Shown in pieces: positions 1 through 12,550 of a stretch of 64,000 nt of DNA. The notes beneath the pieces were generated by a model that had not been told where the DNA came from, made no database searches, and saw nothing but the letters and a program-made list of their open reading frames with translations. A program made the translations under genes and the position numbers. Numbering within the stretch: position 1 is the stretch's first letter; every line of letters begins with the position of its first letter. Source of the stretch: Selaginella tamariscina (lineage: Eukaryota; Streptophyta; Lycopodiopsida; Selaginellales; Selaginellaceae); contig PUQB01000074.1 of the NCBI GenBank assembly GCA_003024785.1, positions 449,501-513,500 on the forward strand, given 5' to 3'.

Positions 1-904
1 TCTATTATTAAGTTCCAAAAGCATAATTCTTTTTCGTAAATTAGCATTTTCATTCATCATACGTTTAAGCTGCTCTTCAAATACTTTTTTTGCCATTTCT
101 TTCTAGCAAAACAATTAATAAATATATATATATATATATAGAGAGAGAGATAGATAATAATATATATAGAGAGAGAGAGAGAGAGAATACCTCATTATTC
201 TGCCTTTCAAGAGAAGCAATTGTGGATTCATAACTTGTAATAAGATCATGTTCACGTTGTGCATGTTCAACTTCCAGCTCCTTGTATTTATTTCTCATTT
301 TGCCTTGTTGGTTCAGAAATTCCTGTAGCAAAAAACTATTATTAACACAAACACACACACACACACACACACGTTTACATACATTTGTGGATAGACATAC
401 TTCTTATGTTACAGATACATTTATGTGTGTATACACATGCACTCACGCACACACATATGTATACCTGTTCAGCAAGTGATACACGCTCGTAAACATGAGA
501 CTTCATCTTGCGAAAATGTTCCTTCAGTGAGTAGTAATTATCTTCGCTTTTCTGGATCTTTCTGTCGCATTTAGTCCTCCATAATTCGATCTGTTTCGAT
601 TTTTCTCCGAGCCTGCTTTGCAGCTTCACTAACTCTTCGTGTCGTGCCTGGTGTGTATGTGTATGTGCGTGTGTGTATATTTTATATAATTATAAAATAT
701 ATATATTTGAAAAACAAAGAAATTTAATTTGAAATTAGCAACCTGGTCAAGAATGCTGAATTGGAGCTGTAAGAGCTGGAATGACGCACTGGGCTGCTGC
801 TTGTGATCGATCGGATTGGTGCCACGTGGCTTATTTCTGATATGTGATCGCAATTCCTGCACAGAGCTCTTCAGCTGTTCATACCTCTCTTCACTCTCCA
901 CCAT
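1..904 (-). CDS. Coiled-coil protein, N-terminal part (runs off left edge)
   Basis: Four exons on the minus strand can be read: about 743-904, 465-647, 191-322 and 1-102, with GT-AG junctions. The protein begins MVESEERYEQLKSSVQ (an in-frame Met 8 codons upstream, at 928, is possible). It continues as a highly charged, almost uninterrupted helical sequence rich in Glu, Lys, Arg, Gln and Leu, ending at the window edge with KRMMNENANLRKRI. There is no signal peptide or membrane segment. Heptad spacing of Leu, Ile and Met suggests a coiled coil. I do not recognise the family; a cytoskeletal or scaffold role is only a guess. Introns 1 to 3 hold (GT)n, (CA)n and (TA)n(GA)n tracts. The stop lies outside the window. 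Confidence 0.6.
121..186. repeat. Compound (TA)n(GA)n microsatellite in intron
   Basis: Alternating TA followed by two GA tracts, directly next to the splice donor of the third coiled-coil exon at 191. Confidence 0.9.
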
Positions 905-1089
905 TTCCGCAAACAAACAACAAAACAACCCTAATCCGGTAAAATTCTGTGCCGTTGGATTTTGCAGATTTGAATATAGCGTGCGATTGCGGCTTATAGC
1001 ACACTGTTAGATATATGTTTGATCCATGTTTTATTTGATAATCCCTGCCTGTTCAATTACACACTCATTATTACACACACACACATATA

Positions 1090-1725
1090 GAAGAGAGATG
1101 TATACATCTCTCCTGGGTCTGTGGAATAACTGCAGATAAATCTGAAGCCCCGAGGCACATGGAATGCGTCCATTTAGAATCTCCAAAAGGGTAATCCCAA
1201 GACTATATCGATCAGCTTCTGTCCCATACTGTTGTCATGCAGGGGTCCATGTATCTTTCCCGGGAAAGCACTGATAGTCCCGCCAGGGACTCACCCGAAA
1301 TCTCCCAGCCGGATATTCCCGTCATTCCGACGAATACGTTATGTGGTTGACATCGAAATGCCCACTCCCTGCTTGTTGCATTGGTCCAGGGCTTCCGCTA
1401 TCTGATAGAAGATCCTCGCTGCAGTGCCTTCGTCCATGAGGCTCCCATTGCAGGGCTCCATGTACAGTCTACGCTCAGAGCTTAACTACGTATCTCAGCG
1501 GCCTCGTTCCTGATCTTATCTACATCTGCACTATCTGCAATCTTGCATGCTACAACAGTCTGTGTTCGTGTATCAATGGTTTCAGTAACTGTACCATATG
1601 CGCCCCACCCCCCTTGTCCGTGTCAACGAACGGGACTGGGATGATATCATATTCCGATTTCTTATCAATATCAATGTCATAGTCTGTGTCGTCATCTTCG
1701 CGCTTTCTACGCTTCTTTTTCATCT
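1090..1725 (-). pseudogene. Decayed protein kinase
   Basis: Reading the minus strand from an ATG near 1723 gives a basic/acidic leader (KKKRRKREDDDTDYD). A glycine-rich loop (GGWGAYGTV) follows, then a VAIK-like lysine in VVACKIAD, a helix (EGTAARIFYQIAEALDQCN), a PHNVFV stretch matching the catalytic loop, and NIRLGDFG matching the Mg-binding DFG. A late stretch, YGTEADRYSLGITLLEIL, matches the APE-DxWSxG region. These blocks lie in different frames joined by small indels, with stops between them. No introns are seen across about 630 bp, so it could be a processed copy or part of an exon. The order of motifs makes kinase ancestry safe; the subfamily is not clear. It is probably non-functional. 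Confidence 0.65.
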
Positions 1726-1729
1726 GTTT

Positions 1730-2430
1730 GCATTTGTAATTCGTTTTCCCTCAAAATTACAGTGGGAAACGTTGCAACCCGCCACGTCGTTGCTTCGTTA
1801 CACATGGCAATTCCACGCGATCTATATAAGTCTAAACATCACCTCACGCGTGCATAGGCAGTACTATTTATATACTGATTTTGATATATCTTATCTGTAA
1901 ATCGTACTAAAAGTTGTCATCTACTCCAAAAATCAATATAACAGGCCAGATAGCTGGCGTGCGTGTGTGTACGCTGTATGCATCCCTGATACATGTGTGT
2001 GTGATACAAGCGAACGCCAAGATCCACCGACCATCTGAATACAATAATCACATATTCGTACTGCAGTAGTTAAATGTGATCGGGTAAGTACTTAAAAAGA
2101 TTACAATTTAAAATTCTGACTTAAGTGCATTCCAGATTAATATACGGCCACCTTCACACATAAAATTAAGATAAAAAAAATAATTAAGTCGGTCTTTCAT
2201 AAGTTAAGTCACTCTCAAGTTAAATCACCTCAAGAGGTGACTTAATGTTAATCTGACTTAAATTTTATTAAATTTTTAACTTAAGTTTTTTAATGTGTCA
2301 AGTTGTTTTTTAAGTGGAAACTTAAATAAGATTTTTAAAATTAAGTTTTGGTGTAAAATCGATAAGTATCAATATACTTGTGTATATAAAGGAAAGGAAT
2401 ACAGTTATGTATTTCACATGTTCTCATGAT
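1730..2430. other. Spacer with repeated ACTTAA-type motifs
   Basis: No gene is supported. Between about 2085 and 2350 the sequence is AT-rich and carries many direct and inverted copies of CTTAAGT/ACTTAA. This could be a small decayed transposon (MITE), but I could not define terminal repeats or a target duplication. Confidence 0.35.
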
Positions 2431-2506
2431 GACACAACAACAACAACACAGCTGGTATATGTAAAACATTTGTAATTACATTGTTAATGTTGATGATTGT
2501 CTGCAG

Positions 2507-4189
2507 GTGTCCGCGCTCCCTCGCTTCTTCGCACTAAGGGCTCCGGATGGGAAGTATCTGACACTCAGCGAGAGGAATGGAACGGCGTCTCTCTCGTTCA
2601 CTGCAGATAGCGTATCCAGGCTCGCAACGCACGAGGTCATGTACAACAGGGACATCCAAGAGGCAGCAGAGAAGACGGCAGTATTCAGTTCTGCAAATGG
2701 CCGGTTCTGGCAAATCTCCGATAACGGAGTCATTGCTCCTGTCAAGGAAGGCATTCCCCGGGCAACCGATGTACGGTGCCAGTTCCACGTCGAGGTCGAT
2801 CCCAAGGCTGAAGCTCTGAAGATCCAGTCTCTTGGTGGGAAATGGTTCGCATCCGGTGACGTTCTTTCTGCGTCCTCGGATAAGTTAAGCAGCAGTCTCT
2901 CTATACTCTTTTGCATCTAGACTTACTGTTGAACAAACATTACAGGAGGTGGAGATTGAATACCTGGATGCCAGCAACTACGCACTGACGTTTCCGGAGG
3001 TTGTCTGCTTCCAAGGGAACAACGACGGGTTCGTGAAGATCTACTGGAACGAGGGGAAGGATTGGCTCCAGTTCAGTGGCTCGGGGAAGGAGCTCGAGTC
3101 GTGTCACAAGGTGATACCGCTTGTTGACGGGAACGTGGCTGTGCAGAATGTGAAGTCCAACCGGTACTGGCGACGCGATACGAACTGGATCAAGGCTGAT
3201 GTCGATGACTTGACTCAAGCACAACGAGATAGAAACTGCCAGTTCGAACCGGTGAGGCTGAGCACGACCATGGTCGCGTTCCGTTCTGTTGCCAACGACC
3301 GATTTGTGAAGCGGTACAGTGATTACTGGGACAACTATTTGAATGCCCAAACTGACACCACTAATGACCCGACATCGCACTTGAGGGTGACAAACGCATT
3401 GAAAAAGAGGTCCGTCTTCAACATCAAGTACCTGACACATCTGGCCGAGACGGAGAGCACCGAGCCGGTCATCGTCGGGGGGGATCGGTTCTGAACAACG
3501 GAAACAGGCCTGCCGATATGACGGTGTCCGTCAAGTTCAACGAGCGTGTGACGCAGAGCCGCAAGTGGACCGACTCGCACACGTTCTCACTGGATCGGAC
3601 GACAACCGTGAAAGCTGGCATACCGGAGGTCGTCGGGGAGGGTAGCATCAGACTAGGCTTCGAGAAGACGTTCCAGACGGAGATTGGAAAGGAACACGAA
3701 GAAGAATATGGTATTCAGTCGAGATACACCGTCAAAGGCATTGCAAAGGGAGAAGAGGTATGTTGACATTTTATGTATGTACGTTAAATACATATATACA
3801 TATTATATACAAAGTTGTTTATCAGATTATTAAAAACTATATTTGTAGGCTATTGTGAATGTGGAGGTGACCAGGTCGAAAGCTACTATTCCGTATACGT
3901 ACCAGGTGATCCGTACACGTTTAGATGGTGTGGATCTGCCGCCGGAGGAACGTATAGACGGGATTTTTAACTCGGTGACGGTGGTGAGTGCGAGGGCGAT
4001 TATAAGTCAGGTGAGAAGCCGCCGAAAGTAGTTCCGGCCAATTCTGTGGTGGTGCCAACCACAAGTCCTATTAAGGAGGTTATAGAGGGTGCTGAAGAAG
4101 TTGTCGGAGGTGCGGTTGATGGACTTGGAGAAGTGACTGATGATGTGTTTAGTATGGTATCTCAACCCATTCATTTCTTTGGAAAGTGA
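2507..4189 (+). CDS. Amaranthin-like lectin with aerolysin-type domain (frame broken)
   Basis: Three exon blocks: about 2507-2884, 2946-3757 and 3849-4031 (or 4189). The first starts right after a CTGCAG acceptor, so a short 5' exon with the ATG must lie upstream; I could not place it. The first two blocks encode two agglutinin (amaranthin, beta-trefoil) domains, with FALRAPDGKYLTL opening the first and KSNRYWRRDTNWI in the second. An aerolysin-like beta-rich region follows, including VSVKFNERVTQSRKW. Proteins with this architecture are known plant lectins, presumed defence or stress related and proposed to form pores. The frame breaks at a G7 run at 3477-3483. A second change of frame is possible near 3985, where a clean alternative frame runs to a stop at 4187. 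The donor of the first block (near 2884) is also non-consensus. It is either a pseudogene or affected by sequence errors. Confidence 0.7.
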
Positions 4190-5150
4190 GGATGTTTTAT
4201 TTGAATTATCTAAATAATACAAATGAATAATGTGATATTGCAAGTGTGTGAGGTGCGTGTGAGAGAGCACACACACATTAATTTACTATAAATCGCAATC
4301 CCACGGCTATATTCAAATCTGCAAATCCAACGGCTAGGGATTATTTACCAGATTAGGGTTTGTGGAGAAATAAGACACGTCATTATTGTATAGTTATTTA
4401 GTCAAGGTGTCGTGTAACATACAATATGCATGTGTATATATAATACATACAGTATATACACATGCATAACGCCAATGCTTCCCATGTGTTAGCTCCACGT
4501 GTCACCTGTGTGTCACGTGGCAAGGTATAATTAGGGAATTGTTTATTTACTCGTATAACTAGCGTAAAACGCATGAGTGCTGATTGGGCAGGCTAAATGG
4601 TGTGCTAAAACTTACTCGTTGTCATACAGTTCTGTATAACTTTTTCTAAATTCAAAGAAAATACAATTCTTGATCCCAGAGGACATATTCACAACTTACT
4701 ACATAGTTATATTACAATGTTATACATATTTTATAAATGTATCTCGCATTGAAGATAATTAATTTTTAATAAAAACATATATAAACTTAAACTTGCATAA
4801 CAATGATTAATAATTCATGAATAACAATTTAACTGCCAATATATGCATTCTTTATTATCACAATAGAGTTTCTTTACATAAAAAAAGGAAACATGTTTAT
4901 TTTAAAATGTTTTATGACTTAATTTTTTTTCAAATTCTCTAATCAATAAAGAATCAACTTAATTATGATGTGTTGCAATATGTGTGTCCATATACATATG
5001 TACATGTATATATGCTTATGTGTATGCACCCAACTTTTGAAGTTTGGGGTATTATACAATCTTCTATATATGTGTGTGCGTATGCATAAATATGTATGTA
5101 TATAAATTTGTAATATTGTATTTTGAAAATGAATTAAACTCTCAACCTTT
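4190..5150. other. AT-rich spacer
   Basis: No coding signal. It contains simple (CA)n/(TA)n stretches and AT-rich DNA downstream of the lectin gene. Confidence 0.5.
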
Positions 5151-5749
5151 TGAGACATGCACATTCTTTGGCCAGTACATAATACATAAGGTTGTAAACT
5201 TCACATAAAGTAAAGTTAATATTATATTTTGAAAACAAAATTGAACTCTAAACTTTATGGGCCATGCACCAACAAAGTCAATATTATATCTTGAAAAGAA
5301 TTGAATTTTCAATACTTTGGGCCATGCACAAACCACAACATTAAATATGGTACATAGCCTAAAAGGTTGCAAGTTTGAAGTTTGTTAGGGTAGGACTAAT
5401 ATTGTATTTTAAAAAATGAATTGAGATTTACAACTTTTTAGGCCATGTACCATCCTTAACACCAAAAGTTATAGGTTCAAACCTTACTAAGGTGAAGTTA
5501 ATATTGTGCACTTGAACTTTTAATTTTCTAGGCCATGCATATGGACCTAGTTATACAAAGGTTAATACTTTAGGTTAAAAATAAATTAAATTTGCAACTT
5601 TTTAAGTCCTACACAAACCAAGAACGGATAGTGCATGGCTTAGAAGGTCGTGAATTTAATTTCTTTTTTAATTAACCTTGCCCTAACAAGGTTCAAATTA
5701 GCAACCTTCTGGGCCATTCATCATCCTGGTGCTTAGAATGGTGCATGTG

Positions 5750-7500
5750 TTAGAGTTTTAACCCAAAGGGCCAACACGTGGCAACACGTGGTTACCAAGT
5801 GGCCATTCGGCATCATCACCCTGTGTGAGCAACGCTGAGTCTTTCAAGATAACCCTAAGAGTCTGACTCTGGGGCCCAATTAGGCAAAAGACTTAGAGTC
5901 CTACCCTAAGTCCCCTAGAATGACCATCCCCTGAACCCTAGAGGCCCAATTAAGCAGAAGACTTAAAGTCCTACCTTAAGTCCCCTAGAATGACCATCCC
6001 TTGAACCCTAGAGGGTAACCGAGTAGACTTTAAGATCCTGTCCCAGTAGACCTAGACAGGCTCATGCCCTAACCCCACAAAAGAGATGTGTCTCACACAT
6101 ACACTCATGACAGAGTCAAGGCATCGTCACTTACCCCTTAAGGAATCACCCTCATCCGGGAGTACAACCCCTTTAGGGCGACAAGGGGTACCTTGAACCA
6201 TGACTAACCCCTAAGGGTTTGAGTGGCCAAGTCATACCCTAGACCTTAAGGCTAGTACTTAGTGAGGACACGAGTGTGCGCCATAGGCGGACACAAGTAA
6301 GCAAATTCCCTAAGGCTAGGTTTGGATAACCCTAAATACATGCCCTTGCGAGTGCCTTATGAAAGGGCTTCTGCTAATGAGCTTAGGTTGTTCAACCCCT
6401 GGATTCCAAGGAGAACACTTCCCTAGCCAAGTGTGCCAAAGCACACCTAGTTACAAGACCTAACCTCCCTTGAGCAGATACCCAAGGCTTAGCACCCTAG
6501 TGCAAGCACAAGCATGCCTGTTGGCTAGAGTATCCAACCTTTGGCGACAAACCCATGACACAACCCAAAGGGCATGCCTTGGGATTTGTATCGCGTGACG
6601 TCTAGCCTAGTGTCACATCTTCATGTGACACTGCCTTCCATGATGTGGGCTATCATGCCATAGCCCTTAGATTCAAGAGTTGCACCAAGTACCACAAACG
6701 TGGCTCCTAAATGTCAACTCTAGAACCCCCAATGAACCCTCAGGAACTAGGTAACGTGAACCTGTCAAACAAGATCCCACGCCCACAGTTGGACAAGGAC
6801 ACGGATGTGCCTTGCTTGGCCCGTGATTGCTACACCTAGCTTGACGTGGAGGAGGAGGCTGAAACAAAGCCTCAACCTCTGCCTCTTGGAACGTGCATTC
6901 CGACAAGACCTCCTAAGTATGGATTCGCCAACGTTAAGGGTAAGCTACCCGAAGGTGGGACGTACCCCTGGCATCTGAAGTTAGGGCGGCACAACAGAGG
7001 GTTGTGCATTGATACACAAGCTGCACCAGGAGAAGAGTAACGAGCTCAGTCATGAACCCAGGAACCCTCACTCCTACATACTCTACCTTATTTATGTGAT
7101 GGAGCCCCCCCCCCCCTTTCCTGTATGTGTATGTGGGCTGACACTAAATTAGTTAGCCCCTTATTAAGTTAATGAGAGAGTGTTTAACTTAGCCTAACTC
7201 TTAACCCTAAAACCCTACCCAAGGGGGTGGGGGTTTTTAGCTAGGGTTAGGTCAACCCTAGGGGTGTTCCTAACCCTACTAAACACGTCGAACTCATCTA
7301 CATTAACCAATCAGCCTAATTGGGACGTCAAAATTGAGGGTGGGTTTTTAGAAAGTAAGTTCTAACCTCGCTTAGAGTTCTTGCAAATACCTAATGACAC
7401 CGGCCAGACCATCACTAAATACCCAAGTGCACTAAGTGGGCCTGTTTCCTACTACATCTAGGGTCCATCAACATAGTACAATAGGTAACAATAATCAATG
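5750..7500. other. GC-richer block without recognisable gene
   Basis: Composition differs from the AT-rich flanks. Short open frames at 6673-7040 on both strands have no recognisable domain. A run of eleven C lies near 7087-7097. It may be a decayed retroelement, but I see no protease, reverse transcriptase or integrase motif. Confidence 0.35.
5873..6012. repeat. Two tandem copies of a 70-bp unit
   Basis: The unit starting GGCCCAATTAGGCA and ending CCCTAGA is repeated with a period of 70 bp and a few substitutions. It lies in the GC-richer insertion inside the degenerate repeat array. Confidence 0.8.
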
Positions 7501-8345
7501 TCTAAAGTAAAAGGTCGAGTCATAGTAAAAACTATGACAGCATGGCTTAGAAGGTTGCAAGTTCAAACCTTGTTAAGTCCTATATTAACCTTGCCTCAAT
7601 AAAGTTCAAATTTGCAATCCATACACGTTCTCGGCATCGACCTTAGCATCAAGGTTGGTGTATGGTCTTAGAAGGTTGTGTATTTGACCTCAGTGATAAT
7701 ACATTGATAAGAAATCAAACTCACAACCTTTTAAATATATTAATTTTTCTTAGTGGGGTTCAAACTTGCAACCCTCTGAGACTGTCATGGTTGCATAGCT
7801 CACCAAAAAGTTATGAGTTCGAACTTTATTAGAGTGAGGTTAATATTGCACCTTAAAAAAATTAAACTTGTAAACCTTTGTGGCCACACTAGAAAGTTGC
7901 AATCTCGATTTCTTTTAAAGTTAGGTTATTATTATATGTTACAAAGTATCCTTAGTGCCAAGGATGGTGCATAGCCTCAAAAGGCCACAAGTTGGATTAC
8001 TTTATAAGGCGAGGTTGAAAAGGAATTGAACTCATAGTCTTTGCAAACTCACGGTTCTTTTGGTCCATGCACCATCCTTAGCACTTAGAATGATGCATGA
8101 CTTCATAAGGTTATGAGTTTTGCCCCATCTTGTGCATGTTTCATCCTTGACACTAAAGATGGTGGATGACTTCAAAATTCTATGAGTTTTGCCCATTATT
8201 GTCATTAAAGATGATGCATAACTTTAAAAGATTATGAGTTTTGCTTCATCCTCAGCACCAAGGACGGTGCATGGCATTAGAAAGGTGCAAACATGTTACC
8301 TTTTATGGACATGTTACATTACATCTTCAGTGTTGAGAATGGTTG

Positions 8346-9680
8346 ATTAATTTTATAAAGTCAAAAATGAATTTCAAATAGGTACATCCATTATGTTTGG
8401 TTTAGAGTATAAATATTTTATTTGAACAAAAAAATAGAAATAATGACAAAGCAAAACTTATTTTATTTCATTCAAGAATGATTTTATATAAACATTTTTT
8501 TAATTTTTTTAAAAACCAAATATACTTGTATGAATTTTGATTCACCTTACAGAATATCTTTGCCAACCTAATATAAATATGTAATAGACATTTATACGCA
8601 TGAACATGTCCTTGACACCAAAGACGACACACAAGGTTTCAAAAATGACATTATGTACTAACATATCAGATTTTACTTCTCATTCATGACATTTACCATT
8701 CAATGTACAAAATTATATAGATGGTTGTATGACAATGCGCTCTTTAGATTGAATTAGTGATGGCTAGTTCAAATGAATTTGTTGTATATTGATAACCACA
8801 TATTAACATTTAACATTATACATTCTAATTCGTACAAACACTATATATATATGATCTAATATAATCACAATATTTATAATGTCATTGTTTAGGGTTTAGT
8901 AAAGAAGAACTACATTCCCACGAGGTGCTTTGCATTCTTAGATATTTCTAGCTAGACATGTTAACCTTTATTAGTTACACTTACCCTAATATCAACTTTA
9001 CCTGCACATTTTTCAAAAAGGACATCATCATTTCAAAAAATGGATACTTTAATTTAATATGGATGTTTCATTAAATACATGTATAATGTGTGCGTTATGC
9101 GATGATATACATGTTTGTACAATTGTGTTAGCACATCCCTATAGTTTCCTACATTTCAATAAAATCTATGTATTAGCAAGTAAAATTGGTGTCGAGGATA
9201 TGTACATGATATAAAAATTCATTACACAACTAAATAATGGTGGTGAGGATATTTTGAATGGTGAAATTTAATTGCTCACTAATATATTTGTCTTATAAGA
9301 AAAAAAAAAAAAGAATGCTTATAACTTGACAAGAATATAAATAAATAATATTTGTTTTATGCTACTTCTAATTCAAATTAAAACTTTAAGAAGCTCTTTG
9401 TTGTTTTAATGAAATTGGTTGATAAAAAATAATCAACTTGCACCTTATGAGACTGGGCACCATCCTTGGTGCTGAGGATGCTATATGGTTCCAAAAGGAT
9501 ACAAGTTCAAACCTTGTTAGGAGGGGCAAGGTTAATACTGATTAGAGCACATTACCTCACTCTTTCTCTAGGGGATCTTTATGTGTACTAGCTTCACTAG
9601 TTTACATTTCTCTTTATTGGGTTCTTCTTTAAACATCTAATACTACCACAATCTTTTTACTTACATATCTCACAATCTAG
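8346..9680. other. AT-rich spacer, no gene seen
   Basis: Low-complexity AT-rich DNA. One further copy of the GCAAGTTCAAACC-type repeat lies near 9490. Confidence 0.45.
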
Positions 9681-10200
9681 GATGCCCTCAACCAGGTAGT
9701 CCACCAGGTTAGAATTATGACACTCTCTAATGGATACCTCAACTAGGTAGTCAACCCACCAGGTTAGAACTATGACACTCTCCACTTATTTGAGAAAGGT
9801 AGTCAATCCACCAAGTTAGAACTATGACACTCTCCAATGGATGTTCTCAACTAGGTAGTCAAACCACCATGTTAGAACTATGACACTCTCCACCTATTTG
9901 AGAAAGTGGATGCCCTCAACTAGAGGCGTTTTTACTCACGCTTGACAAGGACAAGTGCACCAACCTTAGTGGCATGAGCTTTACTCAAAGTTTACCCCTT
10001 GATGAGAATCGAACCCGAGACTGCTCCGATACCAAATGTCACAAACTTTCCCTCTCCCTTACATCAACTAGGCAAATGACCAATTGGTGTTTATGAGAGG
10101 GCCATGGTCGTGATGACCCAGTTACACTTGAGTCTTTTTGCCCACATATCCACAATCTTTACCCAGATAGTCAACCCACCAGGTTAGAATTATGACACTT
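9680..10200. repeat. Tandem/dispersed copies of a TAGTCAACCCACCAGG unit
   Basis: The phrase ending CCACCAGGTTAGAA-CTATGACACTCTCCA occurs near 9700, 9750, 9815, 9870 and again near 10170, with variable spacing of about 50-65 bp for the first four. Non-coding; probably part of a retroelement remnant. Confidence 0.7.
10021..10036 (-). mobile_element. tRNA-iMet-type primer-binding site, LTR element remnant
   Basis: The minus strand reads TTTGGTATCGGAGCAG, close to the TGGTATCAGAGC primer-binding site used by many plant LTR retrotransposons. It directly follows a TGTGACA sequence that could end an LTR. No gag or pol is recognisable nearby, so this could be a non-autonomous or badly decayed element. 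Confidence 0.45.
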
Positions 10201-12294
10201 TTTATGGAAGTTGCAATTGGGATCTTTGCTACCTCTACATTTCCAATACTATTGATTTGGATGTGAGTTGCAATTGGGATATGTATGTAGTTAGGATCAA
10301 GACTTGCTACACATATTTTCTTTGCTAGGTTGGAGAATCTTCTACAGTAGTAGATCCAATTCAAGAGTTTCTATGAATAACATGCAAGTTGGCAATTTTT
10401 GAAAGGTTCTTGGCAATCACTAATACATGACAGGATTTTAATTTCTATCGGGCATATGTACTTTTTTTCATTTGACTGTTGGTGGATTTGGCAAATACAT
10501 TCTTTATGTAGACATATAAACATTTCAAAGAGTTTGCTTAGCAACTACTTTTGGCAGTTTTTCTATCTTCCTCCCATGTTACTGAGGCTTTGCAACCAAG
10601 GATGTGGTGTCCGGGGTTCCTATCCTTGGGCAGCCTAGGAACATGGAGTCTCGGTCTAGACTTGGATCCAGAGTCTGAGGTCCTTGGACTTGGACTCTTA
10701 ATGTCCTTGGGTAGTCAAGGACTTGGAGTTTCAGCATAGGCTTGAACACTCGAGTCAAGGAGTTGGAGTTACAGCATAGGCTTGAACACTCTTGGAACTT
10801 ATTTAGTATAGATTGCATATTTGGCCATCCCTTCTTATCCAACTTATGAAATTCTACATTTGTAGTGACAGCTTGGTGAGTCTCAATGATTATAATTCAC
10901 GAGATTACTTCTTTGTTGTGCTCTTTTGAGGAATTCCACGAGAGACATTAGACTATTAATACTGCCATCACTGACAAGTACACATATTGTAAGGATAATG
11001 TCTTTAGATGGATCACTACACAAAATACTTTAATTACTACAGCATTCTTCTTCTTGCATAAAGGGTTAGAGTGGTCTTGCAAGACAAAAAAACTATTATA
11101 ATGGACCCACACGTTACACTAGGATCTCTTGTATCTTTATGGTGATTTCAAATAGTAGAATGGACATGCATATGATTGAAATAGAAGTCTAGGCTCATAT
11201 TTAGACACAAGCTTTTTAAACGACTTCTATTGTAGGATATCACTCTGATTAATTTGACTACTAGGCAAATTCTATTACCATGCCCATTTTGTCTTGGCAA
11301 TGTCATAAAAACTAAATTGGGAGTGCCCATTCATATGTGTTCTATTTGAAAATTCCTATTTAGACTTATAACTCTTCTCAAATACATAAATATAATTTTA
11401 CATGGTACTTAACTAAATATGACTACGATTTAGTTGTGTCTTCTATGTGGTATGTTATGCCACCAAACAAAGCTTTGTTATGCTAAGGTCTTTATTATGA
11501 ATGGCCACATGCATATGTCTCGAGACATATAACTTTGAATTTGATTTATCATATTATACTATATTTGACAACATAGAAACATAGAAACATAATTTAAACA
11601 TAAAAATATACTATCATCTAGGTATATAATCTATCATATAGAATTATGGACGACCGAAACAACTAACATTTACACATACTTAGGTCAGTAAAAGAATGTA
11701 TTTCAATAATATAGTTTTAGGCACTACTCTATAGTTTAAATTTCACAAATAAGAACTATTAAATATTTTATCATATCTCTTACTTATGTGAGAGCAAAAA
11801 ATTTATATAAATAAATAAACAACAACTATTAACTTATTACATTCATGTGTATTCCTTCATTTTCAAAAACTTAAATATTTCTTTGCTTCACTTTTAGAAA
11901 TTTATATATTTGTGTATTTATGATTCATATGTACTAGGTTTAAGGTTAGCGTTATGTAAATAAAATAAAAACCCAAATGAAAATCCATGGGTTAATCTAG
12001 ACCCTAGATTTGCAGCATGCTCACGAGATTGTTACAATGTAACCGTCGGATTGAGTTTAATATTACCGTCCGTTAAATAGAATGTCGTGTGGAATTTACG
12101 ACGAGGCGTTCATGGCTGAATAAATTTATATAACAAAAAAATTTAAATGTCAAATTTTAATATTTTAAAATTATTAAATTCTTCTAAATGCACTTAATTA
12201 ACAAGCCCAAACTAATGTACAGTAATCAAAACTGTGTTTAGTTGAGAACCCTCGTCACCAGCACACTTATCTGAGATAAAATACGTAAAATACA

Positions 12295-12300
<6 letters not shown>
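10200..12300. other. Spacer with short duplications, no gene
   Basis: No supported coding sequence. Short tandem copies of a GCATAGGCTTGAACACTC phrase lie near 10733 and 10775. The remainder is AT-rich. Confidence 0.45.

Positions 12301-12348
<48 letters not shown>
12295..12348. repeat. (TC)n(AC)n microsatellite
   Basis: A CT tract followed directly by a long CA tract, downstream of the Sfi1-like gene. Confidence 0.95.
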
Positions 12349-12350
<2 letters not shown>

Positions 12351-12550
12351 ACACAGCATCTGTCGAGATATGCCCGGAATTGCATACAAAAAGCAGGATT
12401 ATTGTTCTTTCAAACTAGGACTCGATCTTTCCTGCAAAACAAGAGAATTATATACCTGCATTATTGTTTTGTGAACACACACACACGCACACACACAGAT
12501 ATGTATAGAAATGTACACACACATACATTTAGCGAGGGCTCTCAGTCTGC

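Larger units (their letters stand above)
5150..8345. repeat. Array of degenerate about 100-bp repeats, both orientations
   Basis: A phrase of the form GGTTGCAAGTTCAAACCTT, usually next to GCATGGCTTAGAA and CACCATCCTTGGCACC, recurs at least ten times. Examples lie near 5365, 5475, 5640, 5690, 7550, 7605, 7670, 7755, 7810 and 7970. Some copies are inverted. The element is not coding. The core resembles a tRNA B-box (GGTTCGAACC), so tRNA-derived (SINE-like) ancestry is possible. A more GC-rich block (5750-7500) interrupts the array. Confidence 0.55.

Noticed and set aside
1598-1900. Plus-strand open frame of 100 codons
   Set aside because: Overlaps the kinase remnant on the other strand and shows no protein features beyond chance hydrophobic stretches.
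2476-2916. Minus-strand open frame opposite the lectin exon
   Set aside because: Antisense of a clear agglutinin domain; no recognisable protein.
6673-7040. Two open frames in the GC-richer repeat block
   Set aside because: Short, no homology I recognise, inside repeat-derived DNA.
9680-10200. Regularly spaced repeats that could suggest a CRISPR-like array
   Set aside because: Spacing is irregular, the spacers are themselves related, and the context is plant nuclear DNA.
10122-10842. Short open frames near the primer-binding-site remnant
   Set aside because: No gag or pol motifs; composition matches non-coding repeat DNA.
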